Below are positions 17,023 to 25,062 of a stretch of 64,000 nt of DNA, one piece after another (the stretch's first letter is position 1; each line of letters starts with the position of its first letter). A model generated the notes under the pieces. The model worked only from the letters and a program-made list of their open reading frames with translations, was not told the origin of the DNA and made no database searches. Source of the DNA: Streptomyces echinoruber (GTDB lineage: Bacteria > Actinomycetota > Actinomycetes > Streptomycetales > Streptomycetaceae); the NCBI RefSeq assembly GCF_014651135.1, contig NZ_BMWH01000009.1:62001-126000 (forward strand), written 5' to 3'. Position numbers and translations under genes: made by a program.

Positions 17023-17655
17023 TCAGGCGCGGCGGGAGCGGCGTCTCCGCCCGGCCGAGGGCTTGCGCGGCAGGCGCCGCTGGGAGCGGGTGGTGCGCCG
17101 TGGTTGTGTCCGCCCGCCGGCCGGGGCCGCCTCGGACGCCGACGGGTCCGGGCCGTTCCCGGCCGGCGGAACCGGTTCGGGTTCCGGTGCGGGCCCCGGC
17201 ACCGCGACGACCACCTGCGCGGGCCGCAGGGTGGAGGTGCCCAGGCGGAAGCCGGTGACTTTCTCCCTCAGCACTGTGCCCGGCGGGGCGGAGGGGTGGG
17301 CTTCCGTCCCGACGACGCGCATCTCCGCCGGGTCGACGGCCTTGCCCACCGCGTTCATCGGCCTGACGTCGTGCCGTGCGAACTCGCTGCGCAGCATCCG
17401 GTGCGCCGCGTCGATCTGCTCGCTCAGTGCGAGGGCGGCCGACATCGCCTCGCGGGCGGATCGCGCCTCGTGCAGGGCGCCGGTCCGGCGGCGCGTGTCG
17501 GCGAGCAGGTCGTCCAGCGGCAGCAGGGAGCTCAGCAGCGCGCGCAGCCGGGCCTCGGCCTCGTCGCGTTTGCGGGACAGCGCCTCGACCCGGCGCCGCA
17601 GTTTGTCGAGTTCGGACGGCGGGTCGGTGGGGGAGCTCGGGGCGGGACCGTTCAC
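17023..17655 (-). CDS. GrpE-like nucleotide exchange factor
   Basis: A 210-aa protein that resembles GrpE in layout: a long N-terminal coiled coil (about residues 14-80, LDKLRRRVEALSRKRDEAEARLRALL), then a helical part (IDAAHRMLRSEFARHDVRPM) and the exchange-factor-like VGKAVDPAEMRVVGTEAHP and VLREKVTGFRLGTSTLRPAQVVVAV, the GrpE beta-domain pattern. The C-terminal about 50 residues are a Pro/Ser linker and a very basic tail (RRTTRSQRRLPRKPSAGRRR), which could bind nucleic acid. It would exchange ADP for ATP on the neighbouring Hsp70. The GTG start overlaps the stop of the 94-aa gene (GTGA). Canonical grpE lies with dnaK elsewhere in Streptomyces; this is a second, divergent copy dedicated to the island. 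Confidence 0.8.
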   Translation of the reverse strand: MNGPAPSSPTDPPSELDKLRRRVEALSRKRDEAEARLRALLSSLLPLDDLLADTRRRTGALHEARSAREAMSAALALSEQIDAAHRMLRSEFARHDVRPMNAVGKAVDPAEMRVVGTEAHPSAPPGTVLREKVTGFRLGTSTLRPAQVVVAVPGPAPEPEPVPPAGNGPDPSASEAAPAGGRTQPRRTTRSQRRLPRKPSAGRRRRSRRA

Positions 17656-17936
17656 GGGAGTTCCTCGGTGTCGGGGCGGGGCAGGGGCGGGGTGAGCATC
17701 TCGGCGACGAGGGAGTCGACGGCGCTGCGGGAGGCCCGGTCGGCCCGGCGGATGTGCTCCTGCCTGACCGGGTCGTGCCGGGCCGCGGCGAGGGCCTGCC
17801 CCACCTGCCTGCGCAGGACGGGGGGCCGGGTGCCCGGCGGGCTGCCGGGGACGAGCTCGTGGAGCGTGGGGCCGAACCAGGGGATCGGGGGTGCTTCGGT
17901 GTCCCCGGGGCCCGAGGCGGGCTTGTCGACGGTCAA
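17652..17936 (-). CDS. Small protein of the Hsp70 operon
   Basis: A 94-aa protein I do not recognise: LTVDKPASGPGDTEAPPIPW, then FGPTLHELVPGSPPG and a probable helix RRQVGQALAAARHDPVRQEHIRRADRASRSAVDSLVAEML. The TTG start (17934-17936) overlaps the stop of the upstream helical-repeat gene by 2 nt, and its stop overlaps the GrpE-like start, so it is translated as part of the chain. The only sequence properties are a proline-rich first half and a charged helical second half; perhaps an adaptor between the two larger partners. Confidence 0.7.
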   Translation of the reverse strand: MTVDKPASGPGDTEAPPIPWFGPTLHELVPGSPPGTRPPVLRRQVGQALAAARHDPVRQEHIRRADRASRSAVDSLVAEMLTPPLPRPDTEELP

Positions 17937-19768
17937 AAGAGGGTGTCCTGTCCGAAGTCGTGGTGGTGGGAGAGGAAGCGGCGGGGAGCGGGACCGAACA
18001 GCGGGACCTGGTCCGGCAGTCCGTCGCCGATCCGCGCCGCGCAGGCGCGGTCGCGCTGCGCCCCGCCGAAGTCGCCTTCCTCCTCGCGCGCCGCGGCGCG
18101 GCGCAGGTAGGCGGCTTTCACGGTCTGGTCGAAGCGGGCGTTGACACCGGCCCGCACCAGGTCCCGCAGGAACAGCTCGATGACGTCCGACGGGGACGCC
18201 GTGGCCTCCAGGTGCTCGGCGAGGTCGAGCACTGCCTCCTCGTGTTCCTGCCTGACGTGGCCGCGGGCCGGGCCCGCGACGGCGACGGCCGCGCTCAGCA
18301 GGTCGACGCGGCGTTCCTTCCCGGCGCGCGTGGTCTCGGCTCCGGGGAACCGGGCGGCGTCCACCAGCAGGTCGACGAGCACGTCGTCGACGAGTTCCTC
18401 GCTGTAGGGGGACCTGGTCTCGCTGTACCGGAGCACGTTGCGCACGGCGGTCCGCGCCGCTGCCGTACGTCCGCGGCACGCGGCGGTCACGGCCTGCCCG
18501 ATGTAGTGCTTCGTCAGCCACTCCCGGGCCGGCGCGCAGTCCGGATCGCGCCGCAGCAGGTCCCGTACCGCGCTCGTGCGGATCTTCTCCGCGGGCTGCG
18601 CCCCGTCGAGCGCCCGGCGCAGGTCCGTCCTCAGATGGTCGTCGAGGCCGCACCTGGCGTCCCGGTCATGGGGCGACACGGCCAGGGCCCGCGCGAAGCG
18701 GTTCCTGCTCTGCCGGGGGTCGCTGTCGAAGACTTTCCGGCCCTGCCGCACCAGTTCGGCGGTGAGTTCGGCGGCCAGCGAGCCGTCCTCGGGCAGCAGC
18801 GCGTGGGCCAGCTCCAGGCCCTGGATGCGTGTGATGGGGGAGTAGGCGTGCCCGGTGAAGCTCCGCCCCACGTTCTTCCCCGCGCGGAGTACGGCTGCCC
18901 GGTCCTGGGCGCCGAGGGTGTGCCCGAGCCGTGCCGCCGTGCCGAAGTCCTCGAGCGCCTCGCTCCACTGTCCGGCCCGCACCCGGTCCCGGCCCCGTTC
19001 GGCGAGGGCCTGGGCGAGAGCGTCGGCGCACGCGCGGTGGTCGGGCGAGTCCGCGGTCCAGGCGGCGGGGTCGGGGTGGCGTGCGGTGCAGGCGTCGAGG
19101 AGGGCGTCGCCGCGGCCATGGCTCACGAGATGCCGGGCGGCCCACTCGAGCGGGATCAAGCCGTCGGGCCCGGCGTCCGCAAGGGAAACCACGGGGTCGG
19201 TGCGTTCGGCCTCCCAGGCCGTCTCCCAGGCGGCGAGGGCGTCCCGGCCGGCCCGGACGTCCAGGGCGTGCAGCAGGTCGGTGATGCGTCCGAGCAGCCG
19301 GCGGCGGGCCTCTTCCCACAGCTCGTCGGGCACGGGGGCGCCGCGCCGCTCGGTGAGCAGCGCGCGGAAGTCGCCGGGGTCCTCCTCGTCCAGGAGGTGG
19401 GCCCACAGCACGACGGCGAGCGCCGCGGTGCCGGCGTCGGTGTGCCGCCCGCCCTCTTCCCCCAGTCGGCGCAGGGCACTTACCGCAAGGGCGTGCACGA
19501 CCCCCGTCGACGCCAGGTCCAGGTCGCTGTCGGGGCACCGGCGGATTGCCTCCGGCCAGTTCCCGACCCGTGCGGCCAGCGCGGCGCGGAGCACGGCGTA
19601 CCGTACGGCGGCGCTGCCGGCGCCGGATGGGCCGGACTCGGTCTGGAAGCGCTGCAGAATCGGTCGTACGACGTTGAACTCGGCGCGCAGGAAAGCACGT
19701 TCGGCGTCGTCCAGCAGGCGATCCGCCGTGACGGTTCGGCCGGGATCACCGATGTCGTTCACCAGCAC
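17933..19768 (-). CDS. Helical-repeat protein, first gene of Hsp70 operon
   Basis: A 611-aa predominantly alpha-helical protein with short repeated helix pairs rich in Ala, Leu and Arg (for example DALAAWETAWEAERTDPVVS, QWSEALEDFGTAARLGHTL, AAELTAELVRQGRKVFDSDP, RFARALAVSPHDRDARCGLD), the pattern of TPR-like scaffolds. No catalytic motif or J-domain (HPD) was seen. GTG 19768 is chosen because GGGGGGCGAC lies just upstream and the helical region starts there; the frame is open for another 101 codons upstream, but that part is not protein-like. A good promoter with shared motif copy 3 sits 40-70 nt upstream. It leads the operon with the 94-aa, GrpE-like and Hsp70 genes, and might present substrates or partners to the Hsp70. 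Confidence 0.75.
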   Translation of the reverse strand: MLVNDIGDPGRTVTADRLLDDAERAFLRAEFNVVRPILQRFQTESGPSGAGSAAVRYAVLRAALAARVGNWPEAIRRCPDSDLDLASTGVVHALAVSALRRLGEEGGRHTDAGTAALAVVLWAHLLDEEDPGDFRALLTERRGAPVPDELWEEARRRLLGRITDLLHALDVRAGRDALAAWETAWEAERTDPVVSLADAGPDGLIPLEWAARHLVSHGRGDALLDACTARHPDPAAWTADSPDHRACADALAQALAERGRDRVRAGQWSEALEDFGTAARLGHTLGAQDRAAVLRAGKNVGRSFTGHAYSPITRIQGLELAHALLPEDGSLAAELTAELVRQGRKVFDSDPRQSRNRFARALAVSPHDRDARCGLDDHLRTDLRRALDGAQPAEKIRTSAVRDLLRRDPDCAPAREWLTKHYIGQAVTAACRGRTAAARTAVRNVLRYSETRSPYSEELVDDVLVDLLVDAARFPGAETTRAGKERRVDLLSAAVAVAGPARGHVRQEHEEAVLDLAEHLEATASPSDVIELFLRDLVRAGVNARFDQTVKAAYLRRAAAREEEGDFGGAQRDRACAARIGDGLPDQVPLFGPAPRRFLSHHHDFGQDTLF

Positions 19769-19807
19769 GGTCTGTCGCCCCCCTGAGCCCCTTGCGCAGC
19801 AACAGCC

Positions 19808-19837
19808 ACCGTAAAGAGGCGTGTTAGCGTTGTCAAC
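19808..19837 (-). promoter_or_regulatory. Hsp70-operon promoter with shared motif, copy 3
   Basis: Minus strand: TTGACA (19831-19836), 17-nt spacer, TACGGT (19808-19813). The motif reads GTTGACAACGCTAACAC and differs from the copy at 38.7 kb in two bases. It lies in the 488-bp divergent gap 19769-20256 that separates this operon from the CoiA-like gene; no clear promoter for the latter was found in the rest of the gap. Confidence 0.65.
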
Positions 19838-20256
19838 GAACTGTTGGATGGAGTGGCTGGTCCTCACGCGTCGTTTCTCCGGGCGCGCTTCCGGCGCCCG
19901 ACCTGGGCAGCGGGCGGGCGAGTCCGGTGGCCGCCCTGCGGCGGTCTTCCGCCGGCGGTACCGGACGGCATGGCGCGACGGCCGTCGCGTGGCGCGCCGA
20001 GGTGCTGCGGGAGCGTCACCGCGCAGTCGGCTGCCCGAGCACCTGCGGCAGCGGACACCGATGCCTGGCACCGAGTCGGGTCAGGCACGGGAACCGATGC
20101 GCGCAGAGCATTTTCCAAATGCCTCGACTTCTGCCCTGACCAGGGGCTTTCATATGCGGGGCATGCGGCGCGGCCGACGCGCGCATGCAAAAATCCGCAC
20201 CGCCCCTTGTCTGGTGTCGGGGCAGTCGTTCCACGTGTTCGTCGGAGGATCCGGAG

Positions 20257-22812
20257 TTGAGACAGATCGACACCCGTCTCATCCAGACCGCGGTCATCGG
20301 AGGCCCCGATTCGGACCAGCCGGTCATCCTTCCTGAACAGCCGCACAACCTGGACGAGTTCCTCCGGCGGTTCGGAAAGGACAACTTCTGGTGCGGCAGG
20401 CTTCTCGGCGGCTGCGGAGAACGGCTGCAGGCCAAGCGGTGTGTGAAGAAGGTCTGTCATTTCGCCCACGAGCCGCGCCCCGGCCGCACGGAGTGCCGCC
20501 GGACCACCCACAGCGCGGACGGCGCCGACCACTTGTTCATCAAGGCCCACGTCGTGCGCTGGCTGGCGGCGCAGGGGTATGCGGCCCAGGGCGAGCTGCG
20601 CAGCCTGGGACACTGCCACGGGGACGCCGTGGACTTCCGGCTGTCCCGCGCGAAGACGCAGTTGCGCTTCGAGCTCCACCCGGAGGACTACCGGAGCTGG
20701 CGCAGGGCGGCGGACAGCCTGGGCGCGAAGGAAGGGCGCATCGAGTGGGTCTTCGGCCCGGACGACGCGCTCACCCGCGACATGGTGGCGCGCCGCGGGT
20801 ACGCGCTGCGGGTGCGGTGCGAGACCGAGGACGACGACCGCCGTGTGCTCATCGGCACCGTGACCGACGGGAAGGGGACGGTGTGGGCTCCCCTGGAGCA
20901 GTGCCGGATGACCGACGACGGCCTCGTCACGCCCGCGCTCGAGGAACTGCGCGCCAAGGGAGCGGTCCGTGACGGCGCCGGCCACGACCCGCTGCCCGGC
21001 AGCATGCCCCTCCCCGGCGGGCAGGTCGTGTTCGCGGTGGACACCGAAGCGGCGCCCCCCGTCTCGTCGCCGTTCGCCGCGGCCGGCCGGTACCTGGTGC
21101 CCGGCTTCGTCAAGCCGCCGGGAAGCCGTATCGTCCGGGCCCACCTGTCCCTGCCCGACACGGTGCCGGCCCCCACGGACCAGTACGTCTACCGCCTCGC
21201 GGGCCCGGTCCGGCTGCTGGTCACGGACGTCGTCGAGGGAGGTGGCTCCCGGTGGGCGGTCCGCGCCGACCACCTCGTACGGCTCAACGGCCTGGATGCG
21301 GAGCGCACCGGTCTGTGGCGTCCCGGCGTCGCACTCGACGAGCGGTACGCCCCGGCGCCCGGCGCCTCCGGCGTCTGTGAGCGGACCCCGCTCGCCGAAC
21401 CCGCGCCCAAGGAGCGCAAAGCGCCGGAAACCGCACCGCGTCAGCCGGCCGTCGTGCTCAGGGGAGTACTGGAGGAGGTCGCGGCGAAGGGCACCACGAT
21501 CACCTGGAGCGAGCTGACCGAACGGCTCGGCAAGTGGGTTGACGATGCGCCGAATTCCAAGCGTCAGGACTTGCTGGTCGAGGTGGACAAGCCGCGGGTC
21601 CCCGACCGCCCGCTGCTGAGCGTCCTGGTCGTCACCCACCTGGGCAGGCCCCTTCCGTACCTGGGCCAGGTACTGCGCCGGCTCGGGGTCGCCGCACCGG
21701 CCACGGAAGCCGCTCTGCAGCAGTGGGCGGCGGCCCAGATCGAGAAGACGCACGCGGCGTACGGCGGCCGGCGGGCGCGCGTGCCGGCCGCCCCGTCGCC
21801 CGGTGCGGACCAGGCGGTCGCCAAGGGGCGGGCCCCCTCCGAGAGCGACCTGCGTCACGCACACCGGAAACGTGCGGAGATACGGGAGAAGCTGGAGGAG
21901 GCGGCGAGGACCCGAGCCCGGACGAAGGGGACACGTGCCCAGCGCCTGACCCAGGCGATGCAACGAGGGGAGGAACATCTCCGCCGGTACGAGGAAGTCC
22001 GCTCCCACCAGCGGGTCCTCCATGCCTGGCTGGGGGAGGGCGATCGTGTCCTGGACCTTCTCGACCGTCTGATCGGCCGCCCGATCACCGTCATCACGGT
22101 CGAGAAGGAGCATCGGGTCGCCCCTCCCGAACCGGGGCAGGACAGAACCCCCGGACCGAAGCCGGTCAAGAAGAAGAACCCGAATCTCAAGAAGATCAGA
22201 CGTCTGCTCGGCGAGCTGAGCCAGACCCACAGGCACCGGCCCACCCAGGACCTGCTGCGACTGCTCGACGAGATCGGGAAGCAGTGCGACCAGCTCGCCC
22301 AACCGCTGCCGGTCGCGGAGGCCAAACAGGTCAGACGGTGGCGACGCGTACTGGAGCCCCAAAGGTCCGCCGAGCACGCCGCCCGGCCCGCGACCGCACC
22401 GCGGAACACGACGGCGGGAGCGGGCCGCACCGCCGAGCCGCCGCAAGGCGACCGCCTCCCGGCCGAGAGCATCGGCAAGCTGGCCGTCACGGTCCGCGGC
22501 ATCCTCGAGGAACTGGCCCGCGCCGGCAGCGCCCCCCTGAGCTGGAGAGACCTCCGCCGCAGGGCCGGTGGACAACTGCCGCCCCTGCACCCCGACGACC
22601 AGAGCGCGCTGCTCGTCGCGGTGGACCGGGACACCCCGGCCGACGAGCCGCTGCTGTCCACACTGGTCGACGGGTCGGACGTCGCGCCGCACCGGCTCTA
22701 CCGCCAGGTGCGCCTCGGCCTCGGCCGGGAACCCGTTGCCGACACGGAGCTCGACGCCCATCGGGCGATGGAGGTTCTGCGGTTGCGGCAGATCTGGCGT
22801 CACCGGCGCTGA
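20257..22812 (+). CDS. CoiA-like protein with duplicated C-terminal domain
   Basis: An 851-aa protein. Residues about 45-80 resemble the zinc-binding head of competence protein CoiA (WCGRLLGGCGERLQAKRC, then CHFAHEPRP), followed by an AHVVRWLAAQGY and DAVDFRLSRAKTQLRFELHP stretch that fits a restriction-type nuclease fold. A basic coiled-coil linker covers about 530-630. One domain then appears twice: VVLRGVLEEVAAKGTTITWS (about 405) and VTVRGILEELARAGSAPLSW (about 745), each followed by LLVEVDKPRVPDRPLLSVLV or LLVAVDRDTPADEPLLSTLV. The start is TTG 20257 with GGAGG 8 nt upstream. CoiA assists DNA uptake and recombination; in an island without drmC it might supply a nuclease, which is only inference. 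Confidence 0.7.
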   Translation: MRQIDTRLIQTAVIGGPDSDQPVILPEQPHNLDEFLRRFGKDNFWCGRLLGGCGERLQAKRCVKKVCHFAHEPRPGRTECRRTTHSADGADHLFIKAHVVRWLAAQGYAAQGELRSLGHCHGDAVDFRLSRAKTQLRFELHPEDYRSWRRAADSLGAKEGRIEWVFGPDDALTRDMVARRGYALRVRCETEDDDRRVLIGTVTDGKGTVWAPLEQCRMTDDGLVTPALEELRAKGAVRDGAGHDPLPGSMPLPGGQVVFAVDTEAAPPVSSPFAAAGRYLVPGFVKPPGSRIVRAHLSLPDTVPAPTDQYVYRLAGPVRLLVTDVVEGGGSRWAVRADHLVRLNGLDAERTGLWRPGVALDERYAPAPGASGVCERTPLAEPAPKERKAPETAPRQPAVVLRGVLEEVAAKGTTITWSELTERLGKWVDDAPNSKRQDLLVEVDKPRVPDRPLLSVLVVTHLGRPLPYLGQVLRRLGVAAPATEAALQQWAAAQIEKTHAAYGGRRARVPAAPSPGADQAVAKGRAPSESDLRHAHRKRAEIREKLEEAARTRARTKGTRAQRLTQAMQRGEEHLRRYEEVRSHQRVLHAWLGEGDRVLDLLDRLIGRPITVITVEKEHRVAPPEPGQDRTPGPKPVKKKNPNLKKIRRLLGELSQTHRHRPTQDLLRLLDEIGKQCDQLAQPLPVAEAKQVRRWRRVLEPQRSAEHAARPATAPRNTTAGAGRTAEPPQGDRLPAESIGKLAVTVRGILEELARAGSAPLSWRDLRRRAGGQLPPLHPDDQSALLVAVDRDTPADEPLLSTLVDGSDVAPHRLYRQVRLGLGREPVADTELDAHRAMEVLRLRQIWRHRR

Positions 22813-23241
22813 GCGAGCCGCCGGACAGGCGTCCGCGATCGGGGGCGAAGCACGGCGCCACGGCTTCGCCCCCGCGGGGACGGCATCGGCGGCGCACCTC
22901 GCGACGACGGCTTCCCCGCACTCCCTGTTGTCACTCTCCGTGAAACTCTGTGGAATGTTCCGGGGCTGCGGATCGGCGCCGCCGAGCGGCCGGACGAACT
23001 CGGCTCCGCGCCTCCGCGGCGTACAGCGGCCTCGTGAAAACGCATGCGAATGCGTCTGGTTGGGGAGCGAACCGGTTCACGCCGCCGACGCGACGGCCGG
23101 ACACGGGAGCGGAACCCCGTACGCGGAGTCAGCGTACGGGCACAGAAGGTGGACGGTACGCGTGCCCTTCCGTCACTCTGAGTGGTGAGCACGAGGGCCG
23201 CGGGGAGCTGTCGCGGTCCGGTACGGAGAGAGAGGCGGCAC
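22813..23241. other. Gap upstream of XRE regulator
   Basis: This 429-bp stretch separates the CoiA-like and XRE genes. A weak promoter candidate, TTGTCA-N17-TGGAAT, lies at 22928-22956, but about 285 nt from the start codon. No gene, repeat or copy of the shared island motif was seen. Confidence 0.4.
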
Positions 23242-24147
23242 ATGGACATCGTCGACGAGGACGCGGACCGGGCCGAATCCGGGCACACGGCCGGAGACAC
23301 CGGCGCGCGGGCGGTTCCGGCGGGGGAGTGCGAGCGGGAGCCTCACCCGTCCGACAGCCTGCGCACGTTCGGCGCCTTCGTCCAGGCGCTGCGCGAGCAC
23401 GCGGGGCTCAGCCGCGTCGACCTCGCCGCTCTGGTCCAGTACTCCAAACACACCGTGGAGTCGGTGGAGTTGGGCCGCCGGATGCCGGACATGGCGTTTG
23501 TGGAGCGCGCGGAGGAAGCGCTCGGCAACACCGGCGCGCTGCGGAGGGCCGCCCGGCACCTCACCCGGGGCGAGGCGGGGTTCGCCGCGTGGTTCCGGCG
23601 GTGGGCGCGGCTGGAGCGGGAGGCGGTGAGCCTGTGCACGTACGAGTGCCGACTGGTGCCGGGGCTGCTGCAGTCGGAGGCGTATGCGCGGGCGGTGTTC
23701 GAGGGCACGATCCCGCTACGGACCGACGAGGAGTTGGAAGTGCAGCTCACCGCCCGGATGGAACGGCAGGCGATGATGCGGGAGCGCCCCACGGTGCCGT
23801 TCAGCTTCATCGTCGAGGAGCACGTGTTCCGGCGGCGGTTCGGGGACGCGGAGGCGATGCGCGGGCTGGTGGACCACGTCCTTGAGCTCACCGCCCCACG
23901 CAACGTGACGCTTCAGGTGGTTCCGCTGGAAGCCGGGCTGCATGCGTGTCTGGACGGGCCGGTGCAGGTCCTGGAGACCTCGGAGGGGCGGCGGCTCGGG
24001 TATGCCGAGGGGCAGAAGAACGGGCGGTTGATCTCCGACCCGAAAGAGGTGAGTGTGCTCTGCCAGCGCTATGAAACACTGCGCTCGCAGGCCCTGAGCC
24101 CCAACGAATCCCGGGCCTTGCTGGAGCGACTGCGAGGAGAGCTATGA
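23242..24147 (+). CDS. XRE-family regulator (DUF5753 type)
   Basis: A 301-aa helix-turn-helix protein of the Streptomyces family that pairs with DUF397 proteins (the WhiJ/BldB-type pairs). HTH: residues about 40-95, FVQALREHAGLSRVDLAALV and YSKHTVESVELGRRMPD. The C-terminal two-thirds is the DUF5753 ligand- or partner-sensing domain (LVPGLLQSEAYARAVFEG, VPFSFIVEEHVFRRRFGD, LQVVPLEAGLHACLDGPVQV). ATG 23242 follows GAGAGAGAGG. It overlaps the DUF397 gene by 4 nt (ATGA), the usual pair arrangement. A role for the pair in regulating the island is plausible but not shown by sequence. Confidence 0.9.
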   Translation: MDIVDEDADRAESGHTAGDTGARAVPAGECEREPHPSDSLRTFGAFVQALREHAGLSRVDLAALVQYSKHTVESVELGRRMPDMAFVERAEEALGNTGALRRAARHLTRGEAGFAAWFRRWARLEREAVSLCTYECRLVPGLLQSEAYARAVFEGTIPLRTDEELEVQLTARMERQAMMRERPTVPFSFIVEEHVFRRRFGDAEAMRGLVDHVLELTAPRNVTLQVVPLEAGLHACLDGPVQVLETSEGRRLGYAEGQKNGRLISDPKEVSVLCQRYETLRSQALSPNESRALLERLRGEL

Positions 24148-24335
24148 GCAGCGGTACGACGGAACTCGCCTGGTTCAAGTCCAGCTACAGCGGCAGTGAG
24201 GGCGACAGCTGCGTGGAGGTCGCGATCGCCGAACAGGCCGTCCACGTACGGGACTCCAAGGACGTGAGCCGCCCGGCCTTCGCGGTGAGCCGCGAAGGCT
24301 GGGGCCGATTTGTGCGGTTCGCGTCGGAGCGCTGA
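24144..24335 (+). CDS. DUF397 protein
   Basis: A 63-aa protein with the DUF397 signature: LAWFKSSYSGSEGDSCVEVA, then VHVRDSKD and a C-terminal WGRFVRFASE. Such small proteins act with the adjacent XRE/DUF5753 regulator, probably as its inhibitor or as an anti-regulator. ATG overlaps the regulator's stop. Confidence 0.92.
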   Translation: MSSGTTELAWFKSSYSGSEGDSCVEVAIAEQAVHVRDSKDVSRPAFAVSREGWGRFVRFASER

Positions 24336-24342
24336 GCGACTC

Positions 24343-24397
24343 GAGGGGGTGCGGTCGGCCGTGTGCAGGGTGCTCGAACGGCGGACCGCTCCCCCTC
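24343..24397. terminator. Hairpin between convergent DUF397 and methylase operon
   Basis: Two-part stem GAGGGGG plus GCGGTC (24343-24356) pairs with GACCGC plus CCCCCTC (24384-24397); the right arm overlaps the stop of the minus-strand 198-aa gene. It is placed to terminate both sides. Confidence 0.65.
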
Positions 24398-24992
24398 ACC
24401 GCTTCTCCGGACTCCTGGTCTCGTCCACGGGGGCGTAGCCGAGGGCCGCGCGGTTGATGTAGCGGTCGCCGAACTCGGGGAAGGGACTGCGCTTCGCCTT
24501 CCGGCCGGGCTTCCGCTTGGGCTTCCGGGGTGGCTTCGGAGCCAGGTCGGGCTTCGGAACCGGGGTGGGCTTCGGGACCGGGATGGGCCTTGAGGCCACA
24601 GTGGACTTCACCACCGGGCCGGCCTTCGGGACCGGCTTCGATCTGGTCTTCTTGTTGTTTTGGGCGAGGGCCTTGCCGCTTGCTGTGAACTTTCTCCGCA
24701 GTTCGGACAACTGCCGGCGCTCCTGCGCGGTTTGCGAAGCCGGAAGGGCTTCGACGAGGGCTCGGGCCCGGCTGAAGAGATAGCGGGCTTCGGCCCGGCG
24801 CTTGGCGTTGATGACTATCCGCAGGGCCTGGATCGTGCGCTGCAACGCCTGAACCTTCGCGGCCTGCTGCCGGGGCAAGGGGAAGTCACCGCCGCCCGAA
24901 CGCTGCTGACTGGCGACGCGGCCACGCCAGTCAGCGCCCGAGGTCAGGACGACGACCGAGCGGGGGTTGCTGGTCTGGCTTCGACGTACCAC
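24396..24992 (-). CDS. Basic protein with Pro-Lys tail, last gene of methylase operon
   Basis: A 198-aa protein of unknown function. The first half is a basic helical region (QQAAKVQALQRTIQALRIVI, NAKRRAEARYLFSRARALVE). Residues about 110-170 are a long Pro/Lys/Val-rich linker of the form KPVPK...PVPKPTPVPKPDL, ending RKPKRKPGRKAKR before a short conserved-looking tail (FGDRYINRAALGYAPVDET). GTG 24992 is chosen because AAGGA lies 9 nt upstream. It starts 70 nt after the drmMI stop and likely shares its transcript. The basic linker and helices suggest nucleic-acid binding; no catalytic residues were seen. Confidence 0.65.
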   Translation of the reverse strand: MVRRSQTSNPRSVVVLTSGADWRGRVASQQRSGGGDFPLPRQQAAKVQALQRTIQALRIVINAKRRAEARYLFSRARALVEALPASQTAQERRQLSELRRKFTASGKALAQNNKKTRSKPVPKAGPVVKSTVASRPIPVPKPTPVPKPDLAPKPPRKPKRKPGRKAKRSPFPEFGDRYINRAALGYAPVDETRSPEKR

Positions 24993-25062
24993 GTGGTGCT
25001 GTTCCTTGTGTGGGACGGCCTGCCCCGGGTGACCGTCCGTGCGACCACCCGGGGGAGCGAGA

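Noticed and set aside
17652..18653. 333-codon minus-strand frame including the 94-aa protein
   Set aside because: Upstream part overlaps the helical-repeat gene in another frame and is Arg/Gly low complexity; only the last 94 codons, starting at the overlapping TTG, look real.
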